A stretch of 64,000 bases of DNA from the NCBI GenBank assembly GCA_016713535.1, contig JADJOY010000025.1, forward strand, positions 117,043-181,042, read 5' to 3'. Source of the DNA: Deltaproteobacteria bacterium (GTDB taxonomy: Bacteria > JADJOY01). Shown piece after piece: positions 55,270-64,000 of this stretch (its first letter is position 1; every line of letters starts with the position of its first letter). The notes under the pieces were generated by a model. It made no database searches. It was not told the origin of the DNA and saw only the letters and a list, made by a program, of their open reading frames with translations. The translations under genes and the position numbers were made by a program.

Positions 55270-56316
55270 ATGAGCCACGCCACCCGGACCATCCTCGCCG
55301 CCGCACTCGCCCTCTCGACCGCGCACGCCGCCGCTTGGGCCGCGTGCGAGGGCAAGGTGGTCGGCAACAACTTCGTGGTGACGGGGTGCGACGCGCTGAT
55401 CATCCAGGGCGGCAACGTGATCGTGCAGAACGGCACCGGCTCGACCGCCACGACCAACGGCCGGGGCAACGTCATCCTCGGCTACGACACGGTGAACACC
55501 GAGCCCGGCTTCCCGACCGCCAAGACCGGCTCGCACAACCTCGTCGTCGGCGACCAGCACAGCTACACCAGCTACGGCGGCGTGGTGACCGGCTACCAGA
55601 ACTCGATCTCCGGCCCCAACGCGAACGTCCTCGGCGGGCGTCTCAACCGCGCGAGCGGCTCGTTCGCGTGCGTCACCGGCGGCCAGTACGGGCAGGCGGT
55701 GGGCGGCTCGTCGATGGTGATCGGCGGCTGGGACAACCACGCCAACAACAACTTCGCGACCGTGACCGGCGGGCGCCAGAACACCGCCACCACCGCGAAC
55801 GGCACCAACGACCCGTACGCCCTCTCCTACGCGACGGTGGTCGGCGGCCAGAGCAACACCGCCACCGGCAACTACTCGGTCATCGCCGGCGGCACCACGA
55901 ACCAGGCCAAGGGCGACCTCTCGGCGATGCTCGGCGGCGTGGAGAACATGACCGGGGCCGCGTGGGCCACCGTCTCCGGCGGCGCGAACAACTACGCCTC
56001 CGGGCTCAGCTCCGTCGTCTCCGGCGGCAAGTTCAACGAGGCCACGGACGACTTCGCCGCCGTGAGCGCCGGCTACCTGAACACCGCCTCGGGCCGCTAC
56101 TCCTCGGTCAGCGGCGGGACCACCGCCGCCGCCGCCGGCGACTTCGCCGCGGTGAGCGGCGGTCTCGCGAACACCGCCTCCGGCAAGAACTCGGCGGTAT
56201 GCGGCGGCGACTACAACAACGCAGCCGGCGCCTCGGCCTCCGTCACCGGCGGCAAGGGCCGGGCCGCTCCCGGCGCCGACGACTGGGCCGCCGGCGCGCT
56301 CTTCCAGACCAACTGA
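55270..56316 (+). CDS. YadA-head-like repeat protein without a visible anchor
   Basis: This 348-aa exported protein starts at ATG 55270 after AAGGAG. Signal peptide: TRTILAAALALSTAHAAAWA. From residue 80 on it repeats a unit of about 23 residues of the type VVGGQSNTATGNYSVIAGG, ATVSGGANNYASGLSSVVSG and AVSGGLANTASGKNSAVCG. This is the S-x-x-G-G-x-x-N-x-A pattern of trimeric autotransporter (YadA) heads, which form left-handed beta rolls. No coiled-coil stalk or C-terminal membrane anchor follows. It ends DDWAAGALFQTN, so it is either released or held by another protein. Function probably in adhesion; inference only. Confidence 0.8.
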   Translation: MSHATRTILAAALALSTAHAAAWAACEGKVVGNNFVVTGCDALIIQGGNVIVQNGTGSTATTNGRGNVILGYDTVNTEPGFPTAKTGSHNLVVGDQHSYTSYGGVVTGYQNSISGPNANVLGGRLNRASGSFACVTGGQYGQAVGGSSMVIGGWDNHANNNFATVTGGRQNTATTANGTNDPYALSYATVVGGQSNTATGNYSVIAGGTTNQAKGDLSAMLGGVENMTGAAWATVSGGANNYASGLSSVVSGGKFNEATDDFAAVSAGYLNTASGRYSSVSGGTTAAAAGDFAAVSGGLANTASGKNSAVCGGDYNNAAGASASVTGGKGRAAPGADDWAAGALFQTN

Positions 56317-56401
56317 GCGCGGCCCGACGACCGAGCGTCGGGCACAAGCGGATCCGATCCTGGAGGCGCACGCTTCGTCGTGCGCCAGCGCGCCCGCGCG
56401 C

Positions 56402-57202
56402 TCAGGCGAGCGCGCGCAGCCACACCTTGGAGCGCTCTTGCTCCTCGTCGCGGCCGCGGCGCAGCGTCTTGTACTCCTTGCCGCGCGCCGTGAGCACCTC
56501 CTGCACGATCGTGCCGGGCAGGTCGGCGCGGATGGTGCGCATCACCGGCTCGTATTCGAAGAACGTGCACGAGAAGATGTCGAAGAAGGCGCGGTTCTCG
56601 TTCTCGAGCACGTGCAGGCTCACGTGGCTCTCGGCGATCATGGTCATCGCGCTGATGATCGGCCCGCGCGCGTCGGTGGTGTCGCGCACCACGTAGGGCC
56701 GCATGATCGGCGTCATGCCGATCCGCCGCGGCAGCGAGTCCATCAGCTCGAACATCGTGTCCATGGTGCGCGGCCCGCGGTAGTCGGCGACCTCCATCAG
56801 CACGTGCGGCCCGAAGTCGCTCTCCGGATCGGTACGAACCTCGCCGAACACGCGGTCCTTGCGCTCGGCGCTGCGCACCGTGATCGTCGAGCAGTGCAGC
56901 GCCGTCTGGAGCTGCAACTCGAGCTTGCGCGCGTCGAACGGCACCAGGCTCAGGAGGTCCGCGAAGTAGCACTCGCGAAACGAGAACGTGTGGATCGTCA
57001 TGTGCCCGCCGCGCAGGAAGAGAAACGCGCTGACACCGCAGTCCTCGGGGACGACGCCGTTGTAGTACGGCAAGAGGAAGCTCGGCATGACCGGCTGGAG
57101 CCCGAGCTGCGCCGGGAACTCCTCGAGGATTTCCTGCACGAGCTTGATGTCGTCGAACCGCGAGCGATAACCGCGGAACCCGTCGATCATGAAGTGCTGC
57201 AT
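56402..57202 (-). CDS. S-adenosylmethionine decarboxylase (SpeD)-like protein with two related halves
   Basis: This 266-aa protein (ATG 57202, MQHFMIDGFRGYRSRFDDIK) shows two halves of similar design. The first has GVSAFLFLRGGHMTIHTFSF and then CYFADLL. The second has GPIISAMTMIAESHVSLHVL and then FFDIFSC. The second matches the SpeD signature ESHxSxH...DxFxC, in which Ser after Glu becomes the pyruvoyl group. The first keeps GGHMTIH but lacks ESH. Thus only the C-terminal half can self-process. The usual bacterial SpeD is about 130 aa as a dimer, or about 265 aa in the E. coli type. This looks like a gene-internal duplication. It would supply decarboxylated SAM for polyamines, or a related pyruvoyl chemistry. 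Confidence 0.75.
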   Translation of the reverse strand: MQHFMIDGFRGYRSRFDDIKLVQEILEEFPAQLGLQPVMPSFLLPYYNGVVPEDCGVSAFLFLRGGHMTIHTFSFRECYFADLLSLVPFDARKLELQLQTALHCSTITVRSAERKDRVFGEVRTDPESDFGPHVLMEVADYRGPRTMDTMFELMDSLPRRIGMTPIMRPYVVRDTTDARGPIISAMTMIAESHVSLHVLENENRAFFDIFSCTFFEYEPVMRTIRADLPGTIVQEVLTARGKEYKTLRRGRDEEQERSKVWLRALA

Positions 57203-57306
57203 CGCCCCCTCCTTCGCCGGTCCGAGCCCGGCGCAAGCGGCGCAATGTAACAGCAGCGGAGGGCCGCGTGTGGATGCCGACAAGCGATCCGTTGCATACA
57301 CGCGCC

Positions 57307-57753
57307 ATGCGGATCACGATCGAAATCGACGAGAGCCTGCTTCGTTCGGTGGAGGAGCCCTCCGGCACCCACATCGACGCCGACACCGTCCGTCTCGGGC
57401 TCGAGATCCTGGTTCGGCGCGCCGTCTTCGATCGTCTGCGAGGCCTCCGAGGCAGCGAGCCCGATGCGGAGGACGTCCCCGTCGCCGCCCCGCGTTCCGC
57501 TGAACGCGGCGAGCACGATCGCGGCGCATGCGCCACCCCCGGGAGGGGCACGCGTCGCGTGCCCGGCGATACGCGATCCCGCTACACCGTTGACCGCGTC
57601 GATCGCTGTACGGTCGGCAGGTCACTCGCGCCCGAGCTCTCGGTCGCCTCGGCGGCCCCTTCACGCACCTCGTTCTTGTCGTCCTGGCGCCGCCGGACGC
57701 GCGCGGCGTCCTTGATCTCTTCGGTGAAGAACCAGTGCTCCATGTTGGAGTGA
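57307..57753 (+). CDS. Orphan VapB-like antitoxin with repeat-derived tail
   Basis: The N-terminal 65 residues (MRITIEIDESLLRSVEEPSG, then VRLGLEILVRRAVFDRLRGL) match VapB antitoxins of the type with a beta strand and a conserved LRGLRG. After about residue 68 the frame enters the REPIN-like arm (57539-57575), and the rest (PGRGTRRVPGDTRSRYTVDR) is read-through of repeat DNA and of the antisense small gene. No PIN toxin gene follows. It is probably an antitoxin that lost its partner and its natural end when the repeat inserted. Whether the full 148 aa are made is doubtful. Confidence 0.55.
   Translation: MRITIEIDESLLRSVEEPSGTHIDADTVRLGLEILVRRAVFDRLRGLRGSEPDAEDVPVAAPRSAERGEHDRGACATPGRGTRRVPGDTRSRYTVDRVDRCTVGRSLAPELSVASAAPSRTSFLSSWRRRTRAASLISSVKNQCSMLE
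57539..57620. repeat. REPIN-like element, left arm plus part of spacer
   Basis: CCGGGAGGGGCACGCGTCGC then GTGCCCGGCGATACGCGA is the palindromic arm. It is followed by CGCGTCGATCGCTGTACGGT from the spacer seen at 45183-45200 and 46956-46972. The right arm is missing. The element forms the 3' ends of two convergent frames. Confidence 0.65.
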
Positions 57754-57806
57754 CCGCGCTTGCCGCCGGAGCCGCCTTCGCTCGGGATGTTCTTGGCACT
57801 GCCCAT
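57582..57806 (-). CDS. Small conserved hydrophilic protein
   Basis: ATG 57806 (MGSAKNIPSEGGSGGKRGHS, then NMEHWFFTEEIKDAARVRRR) gives a 74-aa cytoplasmic protein. The Gly/Lys start and the GHSNMEHW...EEIKDAAR block look conserved and resemble short uncharacterised proteins in other deltaproteobacterial genomes, as far as I recall. The last 15-20 residues (DLPTVQRSTRSTV) fall in REPIN-like DNA, so the original end was probably replaced. It overlaps the antitoxin frame on the opposite strand; its own conserved part lies outside the antitoxin's conserved part, so both can be real. Confidence 0.6.
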   Translation of the reverse strand: MGSAKNIPSEGGSGGKRGHSNMEHWFFTEEIKDAARVRRRQDDKNEVREGAAEATESSGASDLPTVQRSTRSTV

Positions 57807-57842
57807 CTCGACCTCCCCCAATCCCACGCCGCTCCGGCGTTC

Positions 57843-58289
57843 CTACTTCCGCATCCAGACCAACGCCGATCCCACCAGCATCATCCCTGCGAGCGCAAGC
57901 CCGACGGTCTGCGCTCGTCGATGCGCCGAGTAAGCGAGGATCACCGCATCTCCGGCTCTCACCTCGTAGGGACGCCGGCCGTCGTGCGTCACGGAGACTC
58001 GTTGGCCCGACGCGCGCTCGAACGCCTCGATCGGGCAACGGCTGGCTCCGGCTGCCGGCCAGCCACGCCTCCCCTTGCACCGGATGCTCGCGCCGTCGGT
58101 GGTGGAGATCTCGACCTCGGACCAGGCGTTGCGAAGCGCTCGGATGCTGACGATCACGCCGTCGGCCTGACGCAAGCTGGCACGCGCCGGCAGCCAGGTC
58201 CGAGCCACGAGGAAGACCGCGATACCGGCGAACACCGCCGACGCGAAGACGCGCGGCACGAAGGCCGCGCTGCGAGATCCACGGGTCAT
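57843..58289 (-). CDS. Two-TM membrane protein, DUF3592-like
   Basis: This 148-aa protein has an N-terminal helix (RVFASAVFAGIAVFLVARTW) and a C-terminal helix (RAQTVGLALAGMMLVGSALV), with a beta-rich loop between them. The loop (ADGVIVSIRALRNAWSEVEI, RRPYEVRAGDAVILAYSAHR) has the spacing of DUF3592 proteins, where such a domain sits outside the membrane. No catalytic motif is seen. It lies 9 bp downstream of the isochorismatase gene on the same strand, so they are probably co-transcribed. Confidence 0.65.
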   Translation of the reverse strand: MTRGSRSAAFVPRVFASAVFAGIAVFLVARTWLPARASLRQADGVIVSIRALRNAWSEVEISTTDGASIRCKGRRGWPAAGASRCPIEAFERASGQRVSVTHDGRRPYEVRAGDAVILAYSAHRRAQTVGLALAGMMLVGSALVWMRK

Positions 58290-58298
58290 CGTGCCCCC

Positions 58299-58856
58299 TC
58301 AGCCCAGCACGACCTCGTCGACCGTCACCGCCGCGTTGGTCCGACCCGGGTACGAGAGCCAGCTCATCACCACGTTGAGCTCGGCCACCACGCCGGCCGC
58401 CGGGACCTTCACGCCGTCCTGGAAGACCAGGTCGCCGGTCGTGTGCGCGTCCTTGAGCAGCGTCAGGTCGTAGCCGCGATCGAGCGCGCCGTAAGCCGTT
58501 GCGCGGATGCACCAGTTGGTCGCGGCGCCCGCGAGCACCACATGGTTCACCCCGAGACCAGCGAGCGTCGCCTCGAGCGCAGTCTCCTCGAACGCCGAGT
58601 TGAAGCGCTTGTGGATCCGCGCCTCGCCCGCGCCCGGCACCAGCTCCGGTACCCACTGCCACTGGGGGCTCTCCCTCGGCAGCTCGTCGTCGTTGTGCTG
58701 CACCCACACCACCGGCGTCCCCGCGGCGCGCGCCCGCTCGACCGCCCGCGCGACGTTGCCGATCACCCGCGGTGCGTCCCAGCCCTCGGCCATGACGCCC
58801 ACCTGCACGTCGACCACCACCAGCGCCGCCTTGTTGCCGTCACGGATCGTTGCCAT
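58299..58856 (-). CDS. Isochorismatase-family cysteine hydrolase
   Basis: This 185-aa protein has the full catalytic triad of the family: Asp16 in ALVVVDVQVGV, Lys83 in IHKRFNSAFEET and Cys116 in GAATNWCIRATAYGALDRGY. The cis-peptide region (VVLAGAATNW) is also standard. Members hydrolyse isochorismate, nicotinamide, N-carbamoyl compounds or other amides. The lack of metal-binding His residues near Asp16 argues against nicotinamidase. ATG 58856 starts at the first strand. It forms a short operon with the membrane protein downstream. Confidence 0.9.
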   Translation of the reverse strand: MATIRDGNKAALVVVDVQVGVMAEGWDAPRVIGNVARAVERARAAGTPVVWVQHNDDELPRESPQWQWVPELVPGAGEARIHKRFNSAFEETALEATLAGLGVNHVVLAGAATNWCIRATAYGALDRGYDLTLLKDAHTTGDLVFQDGVKVPAAGVVAELNVVMSWLSYPGRTNAAVTVDEVVLG

Positions 58857-58973
58857 CGCGGTGCGTCCTCACGATCGAGCCACGGCGCGCATCGACTCCC
58901 GCGCCACCACGATCGGCCCAGCGTAGCGCGGGGCTCGTCCCCCGCCCCGATCGGCGACGCGGGCGACTCGCCG

Positions 58974-59498
58974 TCAGGACGCACGTTCCGACTCAGGTGA
59001 GAGCTTCCTGTCTTCATCCTTCGCCTCGGCCATGGCCTCGGGCTCCAGCTCCTCCGCGTAGCGGTTCAGGCGTATGAAAAGGCCCCATCCTGCGAGGAGG
59101 GCCCCGGTGCCGACCAGGAGGCTAGCGGCATACATCAGCTCGATCGGCTCCCCATCGGCAGCGCGAAACGTCGCCACGAGCCCTTCGATGGCCACGGCGA
59201 CCACGACGACGACCAGGAACCTCGAGAGGAATCGACGAACCCGCGTGGGACCGCTGACGTGGACATCTCGAATCACTTCCTCTTCGGCAATCGTGTGCGA
59301 GATCTGCAGCGCAACGACCGCGACGGCCATGATTCCCACCGCTTCGATGACCTGCTGCCCTGCAGACAGGTCGAGTCCGCCAGCCAAAGCTCCCCACGCT
59401 TCCTTCGAGGCGATGGCGATCAGCATCAACGCAGCGGCGGCGAAGAGGAGCGCCATGCAGGCGTGCGCCACGGAGAAGGCCAGGGTGAGGAGCTTCAT
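58974..59498 (-). CDS. Four-TM membrane protein of unknown function
   Basis: This 174-aa protein (MKLLTLAFSVAHACMALLFA) has four hydrophobic stretches at about residues 5-30, 48-68, 88-108 and 120-140, and an acidic cytoplasmic-type tail (AEELEPEAMAEAKDEDRKLS). A loop with HTIAEEEVIRDVHVSGPTRV and RRFLSRF between helices 2 and 3 recalls PsiE-like or general-glycosylation-type small membrane proteins. I do not claim a family. It stands alone between the isochorismatase and the acylase genes. Confidence 0.65.
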   Translation of the reverse strand: MKLLTLAFSVAHACMALLFAAAALMLIAIASKEAWGALAGGLDLSAGQQVIEAVGIMAVAVVALQISHTIAEEEVIRDVHVSGPTRVRRFLSRFLVVVVVAVAIEGLVATFRAADGEPIELMYAASLLVGTGALLAGWGLFIRLNRYAEELEPEAMAEAKDEDRKLSPESERAS

Positions 59499-59625
59499 GG
59501 CCGCAGCCTCGCACGGCGGGCATCGAACCGATACTCGGGATCGCCCCCGCCAGCACCCGGAAACGTTCGAGCGCCGGACAGCGCCGACGTTCAGTCTCGC
59601 CTTCGAGTGAGGGTGAAGCCCGCCC

Positions 59626-62124
59626 CTACTGCGTGAGCGTGAGCGTCTCGCCGACCTGGTGAGCGGTGATCTCGGCTTCGCAGTAGGGGAAGCGGATCCA
59701 TTCCTTGCGGGAATAGAGCGCCGTCTGGTCGCCGTAGTGGGGCGAGGCGGGGTCGGTGGACTGAGAGTGGGTGAGGATGGTGTCGGCGATGGGGCAGTCG
59801 CCGTCGTCCCAGGTGACGGTCTGGATGTACGAGTTGCCGTAGTCGACGTCGAAGTAGCCGCCCGGCTCGAGGGGCACGCCGATGACGCCGAAGGTGCCGA
59901 GGCCGTTGTTGCCGCCGTGGAGCGGGATGTTCACGTCGTTGCGGGGATAGAACTGGACCTCGCCCCAGGGGGCGTCGAGGGGCACGCCGGCGGCGGTCAA
60001 CGCGTCGACGGCGCCGGCGAGCAGGCTCAGCACGAGCGTGTGGTTGGCCTCGACGGTGGTGTCGACGCCGCGCGGGGTGTGGACGGGGTCGTCGCGGTCG
60101 AAGTCCACCTTCCAGAGCTCGCCGTCGCGCACCACGCCCTGGAAGTCGTCGCCGCGCTCCGCCTCCATCCCCCGCCAGAACTCGGTCCACACCTGGGCGC
60201 CGCGGCTCGCGAGGTCGACGTGGCGATCCCAGCCGCGCAGCACGTCGCACGCGGCGATCGCCTTGGCGGTCACTTCCTGGTCGGCGCCACCGCCGCCGGC
60301 CGCGGCGCGGTCGCAGATCGCGAGCACGTCGTCGACCGCGATCTCGGCGCCGAGCACGCGGTTCGCGAGCATGAGCCCTTGCAGCGCGGGCAGGTCGAAG
60401 CCGGGCTCGGCACCCTGCCCGTCGCTCGTGTCCTTCCGCGCCTCGACGAGCACGTGGCCCATCCGCGCGCGCAGGCTCTGCGGGGTGTTCTCCCACTGCG
60501 TCCAGCCCATCACCAGCGGGAAGCCGGTGAGCGGGCGCGCGGCGTTCGCGATCCAGTAGCTGTTGTTGCCGTTGGCCACGTAATCGGTGGTGCGCAGCAC
60601 CGGACGCGAGGCGTAGCCGAAGAGGTTCGAGCCGGGCGGTGAGTCGCCGTCCTCGCCCCACTCGCACGCGGAGGTGGAGCCGTCGAGGGCGAGGATCGCG
60701 TTGGAGGTCGCGCGTGCCAGCACCTGCCCCACCAGGCTCGCGGTGCACGCCTCGAGCTGCGCCTGCGTGACGTGCGGCACCGCCGAGACCTCTCCATAAA
60801 AAGCGTCACCGAAACGATCGGCGGCGAGGGTGTGAAAGACGGGATTGCCGATCGTCCTGAGCGCGTCGGTGAAGCCATCGAGGTCTTTCGATTGGCCCAC
60901 CGCGATCCACTGCTGCGCCGAGCGCAGCGGCGTCAGCAGGTTCGCGTCGCGCATCGCGAGGATCTTGCCGTTCACCATCGGCCAACCGTCGAGGATCGAG
61001 CTGAACGCGGCGAGGTTGAGGATCAGGCCGTAGTGTGAGCTGTAGAACGTGTGGCTGCGGGTCTCGAGAGAGCCGTCGTCGTGCCGGACCTGGATCTCGA
61101 TGGTGTCGGTGGTGATGTCGCGCCAGCCGTCGTCGTAGCGGTAGCGCAGTGGGTTCGCGGGGTCGAGGGCGAGCTGGTAGAGCGTGAAGCGCGTGGCCTG
61201 CGAGACGGTGTGCGTCCACGCGACGTCGCGGTTGAAGCCGATCCCCACCCACGGCAGCCCCTGGAGCGCGGCGCCGGCCGCGTCGTAGACACCGGGGATC
61301 GTGAGATGGATCTCGTACCAGCGGCCGCTGCCGTTCCACGGCTGGTGCGGGTTGCCGAGGAGCATTCCCTTGCCGTTGCGGGTCAAGTCGCGGCCAAGGG
61401 CGATGCCGTTCGAGCCGCCGTGCTCGGCGAGCGAGCGCGCGAGGTTGGCGAGGCCGGGGGCGGCGGTGTCGCGGAGCGCGTCGGCGAGGGCGCGATCGGC
61501 ATCCGCCGCGGCGGCGGTGCTCACGCGCGCGGCGCCGGTGGGACCGCTCACGGCGAGGATCGCGTCGCGGATCACGCCAAGGTCGGAGCTACCCGCGAGC
61601 GCGATGCGGCGCAGGTACATCCACAGATCGACGTCGTCGACCTCGTACACCCACGGGGCGTTGCGGCAGCCGGCGGGGCCCTGGGCGAGGTCGGCGAGGC
61701 CGGTGTCGGCGAGGTAGCGGTTCATGCCGGCGGCGAAGCCGCGGCCCAGCGCCTGCACCTCGGGCGGAAGCACGTCGACGAAGCGGGCGCGGAACTCGTC
61801 CTTGGTACCGTTCAGGAAGCGGAACAGGAAGTCCGCGCCGGGGTCACCCTCGCTCTCGCCCATGAGCTCGGCCGAGCGGCCCGAGGCGAGCGCGATCTCG
61901 CGCATCGTCACGCAGTAGTCGTCCTGTGAGTACGCGTAGCCGTAGCCGAACGCGAGGCTCTCCCAGTCGTTCGCGGTCACGTGCGGGATGCCGTATTCAG
62001 TGCGGCGGATCTGGGCCGAGAGGTGGCGCGAGCCGCCCGGGCCGCTGCTCGAGTCCGAGCAAGCGGAGGCGAACGGCACGAGCGTGACGAGGAGCGAGAT
62101 CGCGAAGCGAGCGGAGGCATTCAT
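59626..62124 (-). CDS. Penicillin acylase family N-terminal-nucleophile amidohydrolase
   Basis: This 832-aa precursor starts at ATG 62124 with a lipoprotein-type leader (RFAISLLVTLVPFASAC). The alpha chain has RRTEYGIPHVTANDWESLAF and GYGYAYSQDDYCVTMREIAL, typical of the acylase/PvdQ branch. HGGSNG contains Ser238, where the chain is cut and the Ser becomes the nucleophile. The beta chain has GMLLGNPHQPW, WVGIGFNRDVAWTHTVSQAT and VANGNNSYWIANAARPLTGF. PvdQ-like enzymes hydrolyse acyl-homoserine lactones or lipopeptide acyl groups in the periplasm. Length is normal and no frameshift is seen. Quorum quenching is possible but the substrate is not proven. Confidence 0.9.
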   Translation of the reverse strand: MNASARFAISLLVTLVPFASACSDSSSGPGGSRHLSAQIRRTEYGIPHVTANDWESLAFGYGYAYSQDDYCVTMREIALASGRSAELMGESEGDPGADFLFRFLNGTKDEFRARFVDVLPPEVQALGRGFAAGMNRYLADTGLADLAQGPAGCRNAPWVYEVDDVDLWMYLRRIALAGSSDLGVIRDAILAVSGPTGAARVSTAAAADADRALADALRDTAAPGLANLARSLAEHGGSNGIALGRDLTRNGKGMLLGNPHQPWNGSGRWYEIHLTIPGVYDAAGAALQGLPWVGIGFNRDVAWTHTVSQATRFTLYQLALDPANPLRYRYDDGWRDITTDTIEIQVRHDDGSLETRSHTFYSSHYGLILNLAAFSSILDGWPMVNGKILAMRDANLLTPLRSAQQWIAVGQSKDLDGFTDALRTIGNPVFHTLAADRFGDAFYGEVSAVPHVTQAQLEACTASLVGQVLARATSNAILALDGSTSACEWGEDGDSPPGSNLFGYASRPVLRTTDYVANGNNSYWIANAARPLTGFPLVMGWTQWENTPQSLRARMGHVLVEARKDTSDGQGAEPGFDLPALQGLMLANRVLGAEIAVDDVLAICDRAAAGGGGADQEVTAKAIAACDVLRGWDRHVDLASRGAQVWTEFWRGMEAERGDDFQGVVRDGELWKVDFDRDDPVHTPRGVDTTVEANHTLVLSLLAGAVDALTAAGVPLDAPWGEVQFYPRNDVNIPLHGGNNGLGTFGVIGVPLEPGGYFDVDYGNSYIQTVTWDDGDCPIADTILTHSQSTDPASPHYGDQTALYSRKEWIRFPYCEAEITAHQVGETLTLTQ

Positions 62125-62424
62125 GGCGCGGCCACGGTAGTGCATCCCGCCCGCGAAGTGCCATCGCGCGTTGCGGGCAGCAGGCGGGTGGCCGGGGCGT
62201 CCTGGCGCCCGACGGAGCGGGCGCGCTCCAGGCGGTTCGTGGAGCGTCGGTGCTCCGTCACCGACCCGCGGTTGAATGGGACTCGTCGGATCGCCGGGCA
62301 CGCGCCCGGGATCGAGAGGCTGGAGCGCGCGCGCTCCGTCGCGCGCCAGGGATCGAGCGACGCCGTACGGGGATCGACCGACCGGCAATGCAGGCGATCA
62401 CGCGCATCGCAGGGCGCGCGGCGC
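62125..62424. other. Intergenic region with GC-rich repeats
   Basis: No gene is seen. It contains inverted fragments (for example GGAGCGTCGGTGCTCC around 62241-62256) and a degenerate piece of the REPIN-like right arm (GGATCGCCGGGCACGCGCCC at about 62288-62307). Divergence or repeat debris is the simplest reading. Confidence 0.5.

Positions 62425-64000
<1,576 letters not shown>

Overview
The window is about 70% G+C and looks like chromosomal DNA of a Gram-negative bacterium from the deltaproteobacterial / Myxococcota / Binatota sphere. I base this on many lipoprotein and Tat-type signal peptides, CSLREA-type beta-helix proteins, thrombospondin type-3 (TSP3) calcium repeats, a C-terminal Cys-hydrophobic-Arg tail of MYXO-CTERM type, a NorR-like regulator and class II DAHP synthase. 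This placement is inference from gene content. No rRNA, tRNA, CRISPR array or phage module was recognised.

Left part (1-22 kb): an accessory, rearranged region with an abnormally high density of single-base indels. It holds the end of a DUF4143 ATPase, two VapBC-type toxin-antitoxin pairs, a broken Fic gene, a lower-GC membrane glycosyltransferase-like gene, a large broken secreted CSLREA/Ig/TSP3 protein and an IS66 element with perfect 18-bp inverted repeats and an 8-bp target duplication. Next come a pectate-lyase-like gene, a large surface protein, aroG (class II DAHP synthase), rlmN and two propeller-like secreted proteins. Even housekeeping genes (aroG, rlmN) are frameshifted here, so much of the damage is probably sequence error rather than decay. 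Genes right of about 22.1 kb are mostly intact.

Middle part (22-47 kb): mostly single or short-operon genes. They include a fatty acid hydroxylase, lipocalin, AsmA-like protein, formylglycine-generating-enzyme-like lipoprotein, CoA-disulfide reductase with a rhodanese domain, a methyltransferase next to a radical SAM/SPASM protein, TauE/SafE permease, TatT-like lipoprotein, SDR plus alpha/beta hydrolase, an AlkD-like protein with a histone-H1-like tail, gamma-glutamyltransferase, a TPR protein, and a secreted hydrolase overlapping a tandem SH3 gene. Dispersed palindromic REPIN-like repeats sit in the intergenic gaps.

Right part (47-64 kb): the most striking locus is a minus-strand block at 47.1-54.5 kb. 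A radical SAM/SPASM enzyme with an RRE-like N-terminus lies 17 bp upstream of an 863-aa Tat-signal protein. That protein carries 41 cysteines, each followed by an aspartate at +3 (36 cases) or +4 (5 cases), in an 8/5-residue rhythm. Two near-identical 501-aa CSLREA beta-helix lipoproteins flank the pair. I propose that the radical SAM enzyme builds Cys-Asp thioether links in this protein before Tat export, which would be an unusually large ranthipeptide/QhpC-like modified protein. The window ends with a YadA-head-like protein, a tandem SpeD-like protein, an isochorismatase, a penicillin acylase and a partial sigma-54 activator.
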